Notes: a model not told the origin generated them from the letters alone. Positions 17,240 to 25,818 are shown, counted from the first letter of the stretch. The stretch: 64,000 nt of DNA from Chitinophagaceae bacterium (GCA_020403455.1 JADBXP010000004.1:124001-188000), one strand, 5' to 3'. Numbers and translations: made by a program.

Positions 17240-17247
17240 CAAAACTA
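17240..17247 (-). promoter_or_regulatory. -7 promoter element (TAGTTTTG) in front of ccoS
   Basis: Exact TAnnTTTG match on the minus strand. The predicted start is near 17235. I see no TTTG -33 element, which fits dependence on the activator whose site is at 17271-17282. Confidence 0.65.
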
Positions 17248-17270
17248 AAAGCACGCCACCTGCCGAAGTA

Positions 17271-17282
17271 TGATAAAAATCA
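17271..17282. promoter_or_regulatory. FNR-type box (TGATAAAAATCA)
   Basis: TGAT-N4-ATCA reproduces the inner eight defined bases of the FNR consensus TTGAT-N4-ATCAA. Its centre (17276.5) lies 41.5 bp upstream of the start predicted from the -7 element, the classic position for an activating FNR dimer. The FNR-like regulator is encoded at 20330-21040 in the same block. Confidence 0.7.
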
Positions 17283-17294
17283 GTTTTCAAAAAT

Positions 17295-19691
17295 TTATTT
17301 CAGACCCAATCGGTTGCAATACCAATTGCTCAGGCCAAAGGCAATCAGCAAGATGCTCATACTGCTAACAGGCATCAAAATAGCCGCAATCATTGGATTC
17401 AACGTCCCCTGTACCGCAAAAAACAGTCCGACCAGATTGTAAATAATAGACACTACAAATGCCGAAAGCACAATTCGCTTATTGGCTTTAGCTACTCGAA
17501 GAAATAAGTCAAGCATGGGTAAGGCATCTGCCGACAAAATACAATCACTGGCAGGTGTAAACCGATTGCTGTCATCCGTAACTGCAATGCCAACGTCTGC
17601 CTGCAACAAAGCTCCGGCATCATTTAAGCCGTCCCCCACCATGATCACTCGCCTGCCTTGCCCCTGGATAGTTGCTACCACGTCTTGCTTATCTGTAGGT
17701 AATTGATCGAACATGAGCGGCACTTCACGTCCAAAGAGATGTTGCAACAATGATTGGTCGGCTGACTGATCACCACTCACCACCGTCATTGCATAGTGCT
17801 TTTTTAATGCGCTGATTAATCCATTTAGTCCCTCTCTGTATTCATTGCTGAAGGTAAACTTACCCAACACCCTCCCTTCCCATGAAAAATAAACTTCGGA
17901 GAAAGTACTGGTGGGATGCACCTCTCCCAATACAAACCGAGCAGATCCCAGGGCAAGTAAATCGTCTCCGACAAGCCCCTCTATGCCACTTCCAGGTATT
18001 TCATTGAATGACTTGACAGGAATTAATTGACTGATTGCTGCCCAGGTAACAATCGCTTTGCTAAGCGGGTGAGTCGACTGTGCCGCAAGACTCGCCAGGC
18101 ACCTGCGTTGAAAAAATGTCAGCGGTTCACCATGATAGCGAACTTCAGTGAACTTGCCGGTAGACAATGTTCCTGTTTTATCAAAAAGTATGGTGTCAGC
18201 GGCTGCAAGATTTTCAAGGGTCTGTGCATTGCGCAAATAAAATTGATTGCGTGCCAACCTTCGCAAGATATTGCCATTGGTAAAAGTATTACTCAACAAC
18301 AAGGCACATGGACAAGCAATTATCAACACAGCCGTAACTGCATTCAGCGCCCTGGAAGCATCCTGCATAAACCAATAAGTGCCCGCAGCCAATGCGATGG
18401 CAAAAACAACCCAGGTAAAATATTTGCTGAGGGCATGAACAAAAGATGGCTTTTCTTTGGCTACTTTTTTCTCTTCCTGACGATTCCATAACTGTGTTAG
18501 GTAACTCTGGGTTACCTCTCTGATCACCAGCAATTCCATATTCGCACCCAATTGCTTCCCGCCTGCATAGATAATTTCACCCATTTCTTTTTCTACCGGC
18601 ATGCTCTCACCTGTTACGAAACTGTAATCTATCAGTGCCTTCCCGCGGGTAAGAATACCATCTGCCGGAATCAAATCGCCGTGGTGTATCAAGATCGTGT
18701 CATTCAGGGCTAGTTCCGGTAAGGGTACCGTCGTAACTCCTTCCGGTCTGACTACAGTAACTGCCATCGGAAAATAAGAAGTATAATCACGATCAAAACT
18801 TAATTGACGATACGTTTTATCCTGCAATACCCTGCCGAGTAACATGAAAAACACAATACCACTCATCGAATCAAAATACCCACCACCCGTTTGAGTCATC
18901 ACCTCATAAACACTTCTGAAGAAAGTCACAACGATGGCTAAGGCAATAGGAGCGTCAATGTTGAGAAACCGAGAGCGAATGCCTGACCAGGCACTATGGA
19001 AAAACTCGCTGGCACTGTAAAAAAATACGGGTAAACTCAGCAAAAGATTAGCTGATCGAAACAACTGTTGCAGCGCTTGCTCCTGTGCATCAATGCCAAA
19101 ATATTCAGGAAAACTCATCAACATAATGTTAGAAAAGCAAAAGCCGGCAACGCCCAGTTTAAAGATGCGCGAGCGATCCACCGGAGAAGATGCTGTCTTC
19201 AAATCATGCAGACTGAAATAGGGTTCGTAACCTACACTTGTCAGTAACTCGGCCAGCCGCCTCAAAGAAAGTTGGGTATGATCGTACACAACCTTTATCT
19301 GTTTGCGCTCAAAATGAACCTGTGAGCTGATGACAGCAGGATTGAGCCTGTGAAGGTTTTCAAGCAACCACAAACAACTGCTGCAGTGTATTTGAGGCAG
19401 ATACAACTCCACATGGCTTTGGCTTTCATCCTTGAAACGAATAAGTCCCTGTTGAATTTTCTCATCATCCAGAAAAGAAAACTGATCATTCCGAATTTTC
19501 CTCAACTGATTGCCCGGATTTTTATCGAGGGTATAATAATCACACATACCTGCATGGTCCAAAATTTCATAGACCATCTTACAACCACTGCAGCAGAAAG
19601 ACTTGTCCTCCCATGAAATGCCCTCCGAACCTACTTCCTCGCCACAATGGTAACAGACCTGAACCGACTGTGTTAATTGTTTTTTATCCAT
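17295..19691 (-). CDS. ccoI: Copper-translocating P-type ATPase CcoI (cbb3 assembly)
   Basis: 798 residues. The N-terminus carries a cysteine-rich metal domain (C13-x2-C16, C33, C34, C37), then an HMA domain with C103-S-S-C106. After the membrane helices come the copper-type CPC motif (IIACPCALLLSN), the phosphorylation site DKTGTLS and the hinge VGDGLNDAGAL. CcoI-type pumps export copper to the periplasm for CuB assembly. It lies 73 nt upstream of ccoS and 6 nt after the hemerythrin-like gene. Confidence 0.93.
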   Translation of the reverse strand: MDKKQLTQSVQVCYHCGEEVGSEGISWEDKSFCCSGCKMVYEILDHAGMCDYYTLDKNPGNQLRKIRNDQFSFLDDEKIQQGLIRFKDESQSHVELYLPQIHCSSCLWLLENLHRLNPAVISSQVHFERKQIKVVYDHTQLSLRRLAELLTSVGYEPYFSLHDLKTASSPVDRSRIFKLGVAGFCFSNIMLMSFPEYFGIDAQEQALQQLFRSANLLLSLPVFFYSASEFFHSAWSGIRSRFLNIDAPIALAIVVTFFRSVYEVMTQTGGGYFDSMSGIVFFMLLGRVLQDKTYRQLSFDRDYTSYFPMAVTVVRPEGVTTVPLPELALNDTILIHHGDLIPADGILTRGKALIDYSFVTGESMPVEKEMGEIIYAGGKQLGANMELLVIREVTQSYLTQLWNRQEEKKVAKEKPSFVHALSKYFTWVVFAIALAAGTYWFMQDASRALNAVTAVLIIACPCALLLSNTFTNGNILRRLARNQFYLRNAQTLENLAAADTILFDKTGTLSTGKFTEVRYHGEPLTFFQRRCLASLAAQSTHPLSKAIVTWAAISQLIPVKSFNEIPGSGIEGLVGDDLLALGSARFVLGEVHPTSTFSEVYFSWEGRVLGKFTFSNEYREGLNGLISALKKHYAMTVVSGDQSADQSLLQHLFGREVPLMFDQLPTDKQDVVATIQGQGRRVIMVGDGLNDAGALLQADVGIAVTDDSNRFTPASDCILSADALPMLDLFLRVAKANKRIVLSAFVVSIIYNLVGLFFAVQGTLNPMIAAILMPVSSMSILLIAFGLSNWYCNRLGLK

Positions 19692-19697
19692 GGCTGC

Positions 19698-20204
19698 TTA
19701 ATTTATACTGAACGATTGTAAAGAAGAGGGGTAAAGAATATTTTGTTCGACAAAAATCCACTGATGAATTTTTTTCTCTAGCTGAAAAAACTGTTGAACA
19801 CAATGCTGCCATTCCCTACTGCAAGTGGGCTTCGTCTGAAAATGATTGAGGAGGTGACGAATTTTTTCGATGAGCGCTGCAATAACCCGTTGTGTATGTT
19901 CAATATATTTCCAGGCAGCCGGTGACAGAACAAACAGTCGTTGCTTACTTTTTATACCGGGAAAAATCAGGTTCTTTTCTTTGAGCAGCAAATGCTTCAT
20001 CTCGTCCTCCATCTTGAAGAAGACGAGTTGAACCATCTCTGCTATGGGATCCAAAAATCCCAAATGGTCTTGCCGGCTAAAATATTCTGCTATGTCCTTG
20101 CAAATAGTAAGCAGCTCCGGATGACACTCCTGCTCAATCTGATGGCACAATTCGGAAGGTGCAATCGAATCACCCAGCTGTATATTCCAAAAACAGGTTG
20201 GCAT
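19698..20204 (-). CDS. Divergent hemerythrin/RIC-like protein
   Basis: 168 residues, all-helical. It matches the layout of the hemerythrin-like domain of RIC (ScdA/YtfE) iron-centre repair proteins: HPELLTI (His28), a KEKNLIFP block at 75-82, an IEHT block (His103) and a VEQNILYP block at 152-159. Several metal ligands are displaced: the histidine before KE is one residue too early (His71), and Trp150 stands where a ligand His is expected. The N-terminal DUF542 part of ScdA is missing. It may be an oxygen/NO-related protein of the FNR regulon or a non-metal descendant. It is the first of the genes running into ccoI. Confidence 0.65.
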   Translation of the reverse strand: MPTCFWNIQLGDSIAPSELCHQIEQECHPELLTICKDIAEYFSRQDHLGFLDPIAEMVQLVFFKMEDEMKHLLLKEKNLIFPGIKSKQRLFVLSPAAWKYIEHTQRVIAALIEKIRHLLNHFQTKPTCSREWQHCVQQFFQLEKKIHQWIFVEQNILYPSSLQSFSIN

Positions 20205-20271
20205 ACCCCCTACAATGAATGCGCTTTTAATACATCCGGAGGCAAGTACGCAAGAAGATACCTGTCAACAA

Positions 20272-20285
20272 ATGACATTTGTCAT
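20272..20285. promoter_or_regulatory. CRP/FNR-type palindrome (ATGACATTTGTCAT) upstream of the hemerythrin-like gene
   Basis: Perfect 6-2-6 inverted repeat containing TGA-N6-TCA, the half-site spacing of CRP/FNR family operators. It lies 68 nt before the ATG at 20204. A neighbouring TGTCA at 20263-20267 adds a third half-site. The -7 element is poor (TACTTGCC at 20248-20241), as expected for an activated promoter. Which regulator binds is inferred. Confidence 0.5.
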
Positions 20286-20329
20286 CTTTGCTAACAAACG
20301 ACTGATCTTCAATAAAAAATAAGGGAATT

Positions 20330-21040
20330 TTAATCCTGGAGATTGGCAGTCTTGAGAAGCTCCCGGGGTTGCATGATCTTAATCTTTTTACCTTCCAGTT
20401 CTATCAGCCCATCTTTCTTGAACTCACTCAGGAGTCGGATGGCCGATTCAGTAGCAGTACCCACCAGATTAGCTATATCTTCTCGCGACAGTCGAACATT
20501 TAAGGTAACGCCATCGGCTTCATAACCATATGTTTCCTTGATAAAAAGCAAGGTCTCTGCCAATCGTTCCCGAATAGGTTTTTGAGCAAGATGAGTAAGT
20601 TTTATTTCCGCCCTGTGTAATTCATCACTCAACAACTTCATCATTTCAAAAGCCAGGTTACTGTCAAGTTTCAACACTTTGATGAACAAATCCCTGGGTA
20701 TGAAACATACTTGGGTATCTTCCAGTGCCTCAGCACTGGCACTGTATCTTTCGCCACTCAGGAGTGCACGGTAACCCAAAATATCACCAGCCTTAACAAG
20801 CCGGATGATCTGGTCCTTGCCATCATCGCCCATGTGCGACATTTTTATTTTCCCCTCACTGACACAAAAAACCCCCAACGGCCTGCCCCCCTCACTAAAA
20901 AGCACCTCTCCTCTTTTGAACACACTACACGATTTCTGCTCATTGATCTGGTTAATATGATCCTCGTGGGCCTTACAAAAGACAGAATTGAACCGCTGAT
21001 TACAACTTTGACAGGTAGATGGATCCATAGCACTATTCAT
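20330..21040 (-). CDS. fnr: FNR-like oxygen-sensing transcriptional regulator (Crp/Fnr family)
   Basis: 236 residues: cyclic-nucleotide-type sensor domain and a C-terminal winged helix (LSREDIANLVGTATESAIRLL). Cysteines at 10, 13 and 22 near the N-terminus, plus Cys112 in the QVCFIP segment that matches the fourth cluster ligand of E. coli FNR, suggest an oxygen-labile [4Fe-4S] cluster. The recognition helix keeps Glu and Arg at the positions that read TGA half-sites. The spacing C-x2-C-x8-C differs from the C-x2-C-x5-C of E. coli FNR. It is probably the activator of the adjacent cco genes. Confidence 0.85.
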   Translation of the reverse strand: MNSAMDPSTCQSCNQRFNSVFCKAHEDHINQINEQKSCSVFKRGEVLFSEGGRPLGVFCVSEGKIKMSHMGDDGKDQIIRLVKAGDILGYRALLSGERYSASAEALEDTQVCFIPRDLFIKVLKLDSNLAFEMMKLLSDELHRAEIKLTHLAQKPIRERLAETLLFIKETYGYEADGVTLNVRLSREDIANLVGTATESAIRLLSEFKKDGLIELEGKKIKIMQPRELLKTANLQD

Positions 21041-21119
21041 ACCCCTAATTTATGCATTTTGTAAAAAAACAATTGGGGGGACCAACAAATGTAATATTAA
21101 AAATTTTTATGCGGTTTTC

Positions 21120-21133
21120 TTATCGTGCGATAA
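21120..21133. promoter_or_regulatory. Palindrome TTATCG-TG-CGATAA in the radical SAM gene promoter
   Basis: Perfect 6-2-6 inverted repeat, 17 bp upstream of the ATG at 21150. A near -7 element (TAATTTTA, 21137-21144) follows directly, so a protein bound here would cover the promoter. It looks like a repressor operator; the regulator is unknown. Confidence 0.4.
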
Positions 21134-21149
21134 TAGTAATTTTACACCG

Positions 21150-22181
21150 ATGGCATATTTTAATTGGAACGACAGTCTGAACTGGTTATCGAAATTTACA
21201 GCCAGAAGAGGATGGAATGCAGCGAAGGTTTATGCCTCTTACCTCTTTTCCCAAATCAGTGGAAGACCTGTTCAATGGGGGCTGCCCATTGCAGTTTCTT
21301 TTGAACCCACCACCTCCTGCAACCTTCGGTGTCCGGAATGCCCCAGCGGGCTTCGGGCTTTTACCCGACCTACCGGCATGTTACAACAAGATTTTTTTCG
21401 CCAAACCATCGATGATATTTACCGCGACCTTTTCTATCTGACCTTTTATTTTCAAGGAGAGCCCTACCTAAATCCGGAATTCCTTTCCATGGTTCGGTAT
21501 GCCAAACAGAAGGGTATTTATACAGCTACATCGACCAATGCCCATTACCTGACCGATGAAAAAGCCAAAGAAACCATTGAAAGTGGTCTCGACAGATTGA
21601 TCATTTCTATTGATGGTACTACCCAGGAGGTGTATGAACAATACCGTGTGGGTGGACAATTGAATAAAGTATTGGAAGGTGCCCGCCGCATCGTACACTG
21701 GAAAAAACAATTGAACAGCAAAACTCCCTTCGTCTTTTTTCAGTTCCTCGTGGTTAAACCCAATGAACACCAATTAGACGAAGTTCGTCGCTTGGGAAAG
21801 GAAATAGGCGTTGACCAGGTTCGCTTCAAAACAGCGCAGGTCTATGACTATGAAAACGACCCCCATCAGTTAATCCCCCTCAACAATAAATACAGCAGAT
21901 ATAAAAAAGATAGCCGCGGAGTTACTCAAGTAAAGAATGGTCTGCAAAATAAGTGCTGGAAACTATGGCACGCCAATGTTATCACCTGGGATGGACTGGT
22001 AGTACCTTGCTGCTTCGATAAAGATGCCCTGCATCGCCTCGGTGATCTAAAGGAGAAGCCTTTCCGAGAAGTATGGCAGAGTGAAGTTTATCAGCAGTTC
22101 CGGCAACAATTGATGAATGGACGAAAGAACATTGATATTTGCGCCAACTGCAGCGAAGGTCTGCGGGTCTGGGAAAACTAA
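21150..22181 (+). CDS. Radical SAM/SPASM domain protein
   Basis: 343 residues. The radical SAM cluster motif is CNLRCPEC near residue 54; a GEP motif (FQGEPYLNPEF) and a glycine-rich SAM-binding region follow. The C-terminal SPASM region has cysteines in NKCWKLW, VVPCCFD and CANC for one or more auxiliary [4Fe-4S] clusters. SPASM enzymes modify peptides or small molecules. I see no peptide precursor gene nearby. It is divergent from the FNR-like gene, and the GH10-like gene starts 25 nt after it. Confidence 0.88.
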   Translation: MAYFNWNDSLNWLSKFTARRGWNAAKVYASYLFSQISGRPVQWGLPIAVSFEPTTSCNLRCPECPSGLRAFTRPTGMLQQDFFRQTIDDIYRDLFYLTFYFQGEPYLNPEFLSMVRYAKQKGIYTATSTNAHYLTDEKAKETIESGLDRLIISIDGTTQEVYEQYRVGGQLNKVLEGARRIVHWKKQLNSKTPFVFFQFLVVKPNEHQLDEVRRLGKEIGVDQVRFKTAQVYDYENDPHQLIPLNNKYSRYKKDSRGVTQVKNGLQNKCWKLWHANVITWDGLVVPCCFDKDALHRLGDLKEKPFREVWQSEVYQQFRQQLMNGRKNIDICANCSEGLRVWEN

Positions 22182-22206
22182 TATTTTATCTTACGACATA
22201 CCTACT

Positions 22207-23703
22207 ATGATACAAAAAAAGATTTTTATTGGTCGCTTACTATTGGGTTTACTGATGACCCAATCCATCCTTTTATCAACAGCCCAAACAAAATCACCCA
22301 ACTACGAATTCAGAGGGGTGTGGGTAGCCACTGTAGAAAACATTGACTGGCCAAGAAGCAAACAAATGTCTCCGGAAGAACAAAGAGCCTCTTTCATTCG
22401 GCTGCTAGATATGCACCAGAAGAATGGCATGAACGCTATTGTTATGCAGGTGAGACCCTCCGGGGACGCTTTCTATCCTTCGGCACTGGAACCCTGGAGC
22501 GAATACCTGACTGGACAACAAGGATTAGGCCCTAACCCATATTACGATCCATTGGAATTCATGATCAGAGAAACACATCTCAGAGGCATGGAATTTCATG
22601 CATGGCTAAACCCCTATCGGGCTGTATTCAATGTCACCCGATCTTCCGTAGCCCCCAATCACCCAACCCGCCTTCATCCGGAATGGTTCCTTACTTACGG
22701 AGATAAAAAATATTATAACCCCGGTTTACCGGAAGTTAGAAAGTTTACGGTAGCAGTAGTGAAAGACCTCATGAAACGATATGACATTGATGCCATTCAC
22801 ATGGATGACTACTTTTATCCTTATCGCATTCCCAACAAAGAATTTCCGGATGAAAAAACTTTTCGGGATTGGGGAAGTGGAATGAACAAAGATGACTGGC
22901 GGCGCAGCAATTGCGACAGCATCATTCTGAACCTGCACCAGGCAATTCGGGAAGTGAACCCTCAGGTAAAATTCGGCATCAGTCCTTTCGGAGTATGGCG
23001 CAATAGCAGCCAGGACCCCATGGGAAGTAATACCAAAGCCGGTCAAACCAATTATGATGACTTATATGCAGACATTCTTCTCTGGCTGCAAAAAGGTTGG
23101 ATTGACTATGTAGTACCACAGTTGTACTGGGAACGCGGTCATGCATTAGCAGATTATTCAACTTTATTGAAATGGTGGAACGATAACAGCTATGGCCGTC
23201 ACTTATTCATTGGCCATGGCTTTTACAGAGCAGGAAGTAATTCAGGATGGAAAAACCCGAATGAACTGCCTGCCCAAATAAAAGAGCTGCGTACCTTCCG
23301 GGCAACTCAGGGTAGCGTATATTTTAGCAGTAAATCTTTTGAAAACAACCCGAACGGCTGGTGTGATAGTCTTCAAAACAACTACTACCGATACCCTGCC
23401 CTTGTTCCGGCAGCTCCATGGTTAGATGACAGTAGTCCGGAATCACCCAAAATCGTCAAAAAGGAAACCGGAATTTTTGAAATCGCATATGGCGGCCAGG
23501 AAAAAATAAAAGGTATTGGTCTGCTGGTGCTTCCCCCGGGGAAAGAACCTCGCTTCATCGATGCGCAATTGATACAGATATTTCCTCAACGTACGCGGGT
23601 CAATATCCGTCTCAACGAATACCCTGAAACTATCGGCAATAGAACCTTTGTGGTTAGTATCGACAGAGGAAACAATGTGAGTCCGTTAACTGAACTCAAA
23701 TAA
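22207..23703 (+). CDS. Secreted GH10-like (GHL10/YngK-type) glycoside hydrolase
   Basis: 498 residues from the ATG at 22207, chosen because a signal peptide (MIQKKIFIGRLLLGLLMTQS, ending near TAQ) starts there; the frame is open upstream into the preceding gene. The domain begins EFRGVWVATVENIDWPR and includes NAIVMQVRPSGDAFYPS and HAWLNPYRA, typical of the GHL10 TIM-barrel family. The C-terminal part is beta-rich. The family is thought to cleave envelope or extracellular glycans; the substrate is not determined. Confidence 0.85.
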   Translation: MIQKKIFIGRLLLGLLMTQSILLSTAQTKSPNYEFRGVWVATVENIDWPRSKQMSPEEQRASFIRLLDMHQKNGMNAIVMQVRPSGDAFYPSALEPWSEYLTGQQGLGPNPYYDPLEFMIRETHLRGMEFHAWLNPYRAVFNVTRSSVAPNHPTRLHPEWFLTYGDKKYYNPGLPEVRKFTVAVVKDLMKRYDIDAIHMDDYFYPYRIPNKEFPDEKTFRDWGSGMNKDDWRRSNCDSIILNLHQAIREVNPQVKFGISPFGVWRNSSQDPMGSNTKAGQTNYDDLYADILLWLQKGWIDYVVPQLYWERGHALADYSTLLKWWNDNSYGRHLFIGHGFYRAGSNSGWKNPNELPAQIKELRTFRATQGSVYFSSKSFENNPNGWCDSLQNNYYRYPALVPAAPWLDDSSPESPKIVKKETGIFEIAYGGQEKIKGIGLLVLPPGKEPRFIDAQLIQIFPQRTRVNIRLNEYPETIGNRTFVVSIDRGNNVSPLTELK

Positions 23704-23714
23704 CCTGTTTCCTC

Positions 23715-24197
23715 TTATACAGCTTCGTTGGTCCATTTACCAAAAATAGATTCAACGCGCTGCGTTCTGTAGGAGAAAATATGCTGAAGCTGGCGCTTGA
23801 CAAATAAAACGTGAGCTATATCACCAAGAAAACCTAGTGGTAACCGATAATGAACTATGTCGGTCATTTCCACACCCCCGGGAATTTCCTGAAAATGATG
23901 CTGGTGGTGCCACATACTGTAAGGTCCTACCCGTTGCTCGTCGATGAAATACTTCCTGTCCACCGCCTGCGTAATTTCTGTCATCCAATACAGGGGAATT
24001 CCAAATAAAGGCTTCACTTTATACTCTATGATCTGTCCGGCATACATTTGTTGTCCATGATGTTGCGATATGATCTTGAACCCAAGGTGTTCAGGAGTAA
24101 TCAATTGGAGATTGTCGGGCCGACTGAAAAAATCCCAAGCCTTGTCCATTGCTACCGGGATACGTATAACAGTCTTGATAGAATAAGTTGCTGACAT
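23715..24197 (-). CDS. SRPBCC superfamily (START-like) protein
   Basis: 160 residues with the helix-grip pattern of SRPBCC proteins: RIPVAMDKAWDFFSRPDNL at the start, a VEMTDIVHY strand, and a C-terminal helix. The subgroup resembles ligand-binding cell-division-inhibitor-like proteins (PLFGIPLYWMTEI). These bind hydrophobic ligands; its ligand is unknown. It converges with the GH10-like gene, leaving 11 nt between the two stop codons. Confidence 0.8.
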   Translation of the reverse strand: MSATYSIKTVIRIPVAMDKAWDFFSRPDNLQLITPEHLGFKIISQHHGQQMYAGQIIEYKVKPLFGIPLYWMTEITQAVDRKYFIDEQRVGPYSMWHHQHHFQEIPGGVEMTDIVHYRLPLGFLGDIAHVLFVKRQLQHIFSYRTQRVESIFGKWTNEAV

Positions 24198-24328
24198 AAT
24201 AGAAAGATGTATCCAAATAACACCAACCTAACAAGAATGTTCGAGGGCATTTGGGAAGAATAAGTTAACGCTGAACCAGACACGGGGTTACTTTCCATTC
24301 CGTATTCACCAATGAGCCGATTTCCTGC

Positions 24329-24336
24329 TACCTTTG
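24329..24336 (+). promoter_or_regulatory. -7 promoter element (TACCTTTG) for the Ig-like lipoprotein gene
   Basis: Exact TAnnTTTG match ending 6 nt before the ATG at 24343. Transcription would begin almost at the start codon, so the mRNA is probably leaderless or nearly so. Confidence 0.6.
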
Positions 24337-24342
24337 CAAGGC

Positions 24343-25761
24343 ATGAAAAAAATTGCTCCGGCCTCCTCTATTTGCTTTTTCCTGCTATTACTCCCTCTGC
24401 TGGGGGGATGGTTATTGATGGGATCCTGCGCTAATGTTATCCCTCCCGTCGGTGGGCCCAGAGATTCACTACCCCCAATGCTGATAATGGCTACGCCAAA
24501 AGATTCATCCCTGAACGTGCAGCCTAAACTTATCACCCTAACCTTCAATGAGTATGTGAGTGTTAGTGATATCTTCAAAAACCTGATAGTAAATCCTGAA
24601 ATGACCAACCAGCCACAGGTAGACTATAAACTCAGAAACGTAACCATTAAAATAAAAGATAGCCTGCGCAGTAACACAACCTACTCTTTTCAGTTTGGAG
24701 AAGCGATTCGTGATGTAAATGAAAGCAATATTGCGCGCGACTTCACGTACACATTTTCTACCGGACCCCGTCTCGATACCCTTAACTATAAAGGGAAGGT
24801 AATTCTTGCAGCAAGCGGCAAAATCGACTCCACCCTTTGGGTGATCTTACACAAGGACTTATCTGATACCGCCGTCTTCAAACTCAAACCGCCCTACTCA
24901 ACCAAACTGAACGGAAAGGGAGAATTTCAATTCAACTTCTTACCAAAAGACAGCTTTCAGGTTTTTGTAGTCAAAAGTGCTTTCAACAAAAAATATGATG
25001 ACAGCACCCAGCTATTTGCGTTCCTGCCGCAAACCATTGTTCCGGGTGCCGGCAAGTCCGATACCCTGTATGCCTACCAAGCGTTGGAGCCAAAACCTGC
25101 AGCTTCCTCCAACACTCAAACTGCCGTTAAAGCATTGATAAATAAAGATGACAAACGCCTGCGCTATTCTACTACTCTTGATAATGGAAAACAGGACCTG
25201 CTGAAACCCCTTCAAATCAAATTGCAGCGAGGTATCCAACAAATCGACACAAGCGGTATAGTACTGTGCGATACCTTTTTCCGACCAGTAACCGGGTCGT
25301 CTTTGCTGATAGATAGTTCCCAAAAAACAATTACAGTCCAGTATCCTTTTAAAGAAAAGCAATCATTCCTTTTGCTGTTGAAAAAAGGAGCTATCACTGA
25401 CTCTTTGGGAGGAACTCTTGTAAAGGGTGATACCATAAAAATCGGAACCAAAAAACAGGATGATTATGGCAGCATCCGCATCAAATTCATTAACCTGAAC
25501 CTAAGCAAACGACCTGTTCTCCAGATCTATGAAGGAGATAAATTCATTGACGCCTACCCCATAACATCACAAGAATGGAAAAAGAATCTATTCTATCCGG
25601 GCAACTATGAAGTAAGGATATTGTTCGACTCCAATGGCAATGGCAAATGGGATCCGGGGCAATACCCCGGGAATAAAAAATTACCGGAAATAGTTCGGGT
25701 TATACCCAAGGAACTCTCTGTTAGAGCCGGGTGGGACAATGAAATGACCATACAACTCTGA
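24343..25761 (+). CDS. Secreted/lipoprotein with N-terminal Ig-like (SbsA-type) domain
   Basis: 472 residues. The N-terminus is a lipoprotein-type signal: a long hydrophobic stretch, then LLMGSC with a cysteine at about residue 28. An SbsA/Big_5-type Ig-like domain follows (VGGPRDSLPP, then ITLTFNEYVSV), a common architecture in Bacteroidota. The remainder is beta-rich, with FDSNGNGKWDPGQYP near the C-terminus. Probably surface- or outer-membrane-attached; function unknown. It begins a plus-strand run leading to recR. Confidence 0.8.
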   Translation: MKKIAPASSICFFLLLLPLLGGWLLMGSCANVIPPVGGPRDSLPPMLIMATPKDSSLNVQPKLITLTFNEYVSVSDIFKNLIVNPEMTNQPQVDYKLRNVTIKIKDSLRSNTTYSFQFGEAIRDVNESNIARDFTYTFSTGPRLDTLNYKGKVILAASGKIDSTLWVILHKDLSDTAVFKLKPPYSTKLNGKGEFQFNFLPKDSFQVFVVKSAFNKKYDDSTQLFAFLPQTIVPGAGKSDTLYAYQALEPKPAASSNTQTAVKALINKDDKRLRYSTTLDNGKQDLLKPLQIKLQRGIQQIDTSGIVLCDTFFRPVTGSSLLIDSSQKTITVQYPFKEKQSFLLLLKKGAITDSLGGTLVKGDTIKIGTKKQDDYGSIRIKFINLNLSKRPVLQIYEGDKFIDAYPITSQEWKKNLFYPGNYEVRILFDSNGNGKWDPGQYPGNKKLPEIVRVIPKELSVRAGWDNEMTIQL

Positions 25762-25781
25762 GCCCCCTGAAAATATAATTG

Positions 25782-25789
25782 TACCTTTA
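25782..25789 (+). promoter_or_regulatory. Near -7 element (TACCTTTA) for recR
   Basis: One mismatch (last base) to TAnnTTTG, 29 nt before the recR ATG. Confidence 0.35.
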
Positions 25790-25818
25790 CGGGCATCACT
25801 TTCAGAGACCTTTTCACC

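Noticed and set aside
21150..22181. RiPP biosynthesis cluster around the SPASM protein
   Set aside because: No short precursor ORF, peptidase or transporter gene is next to it.
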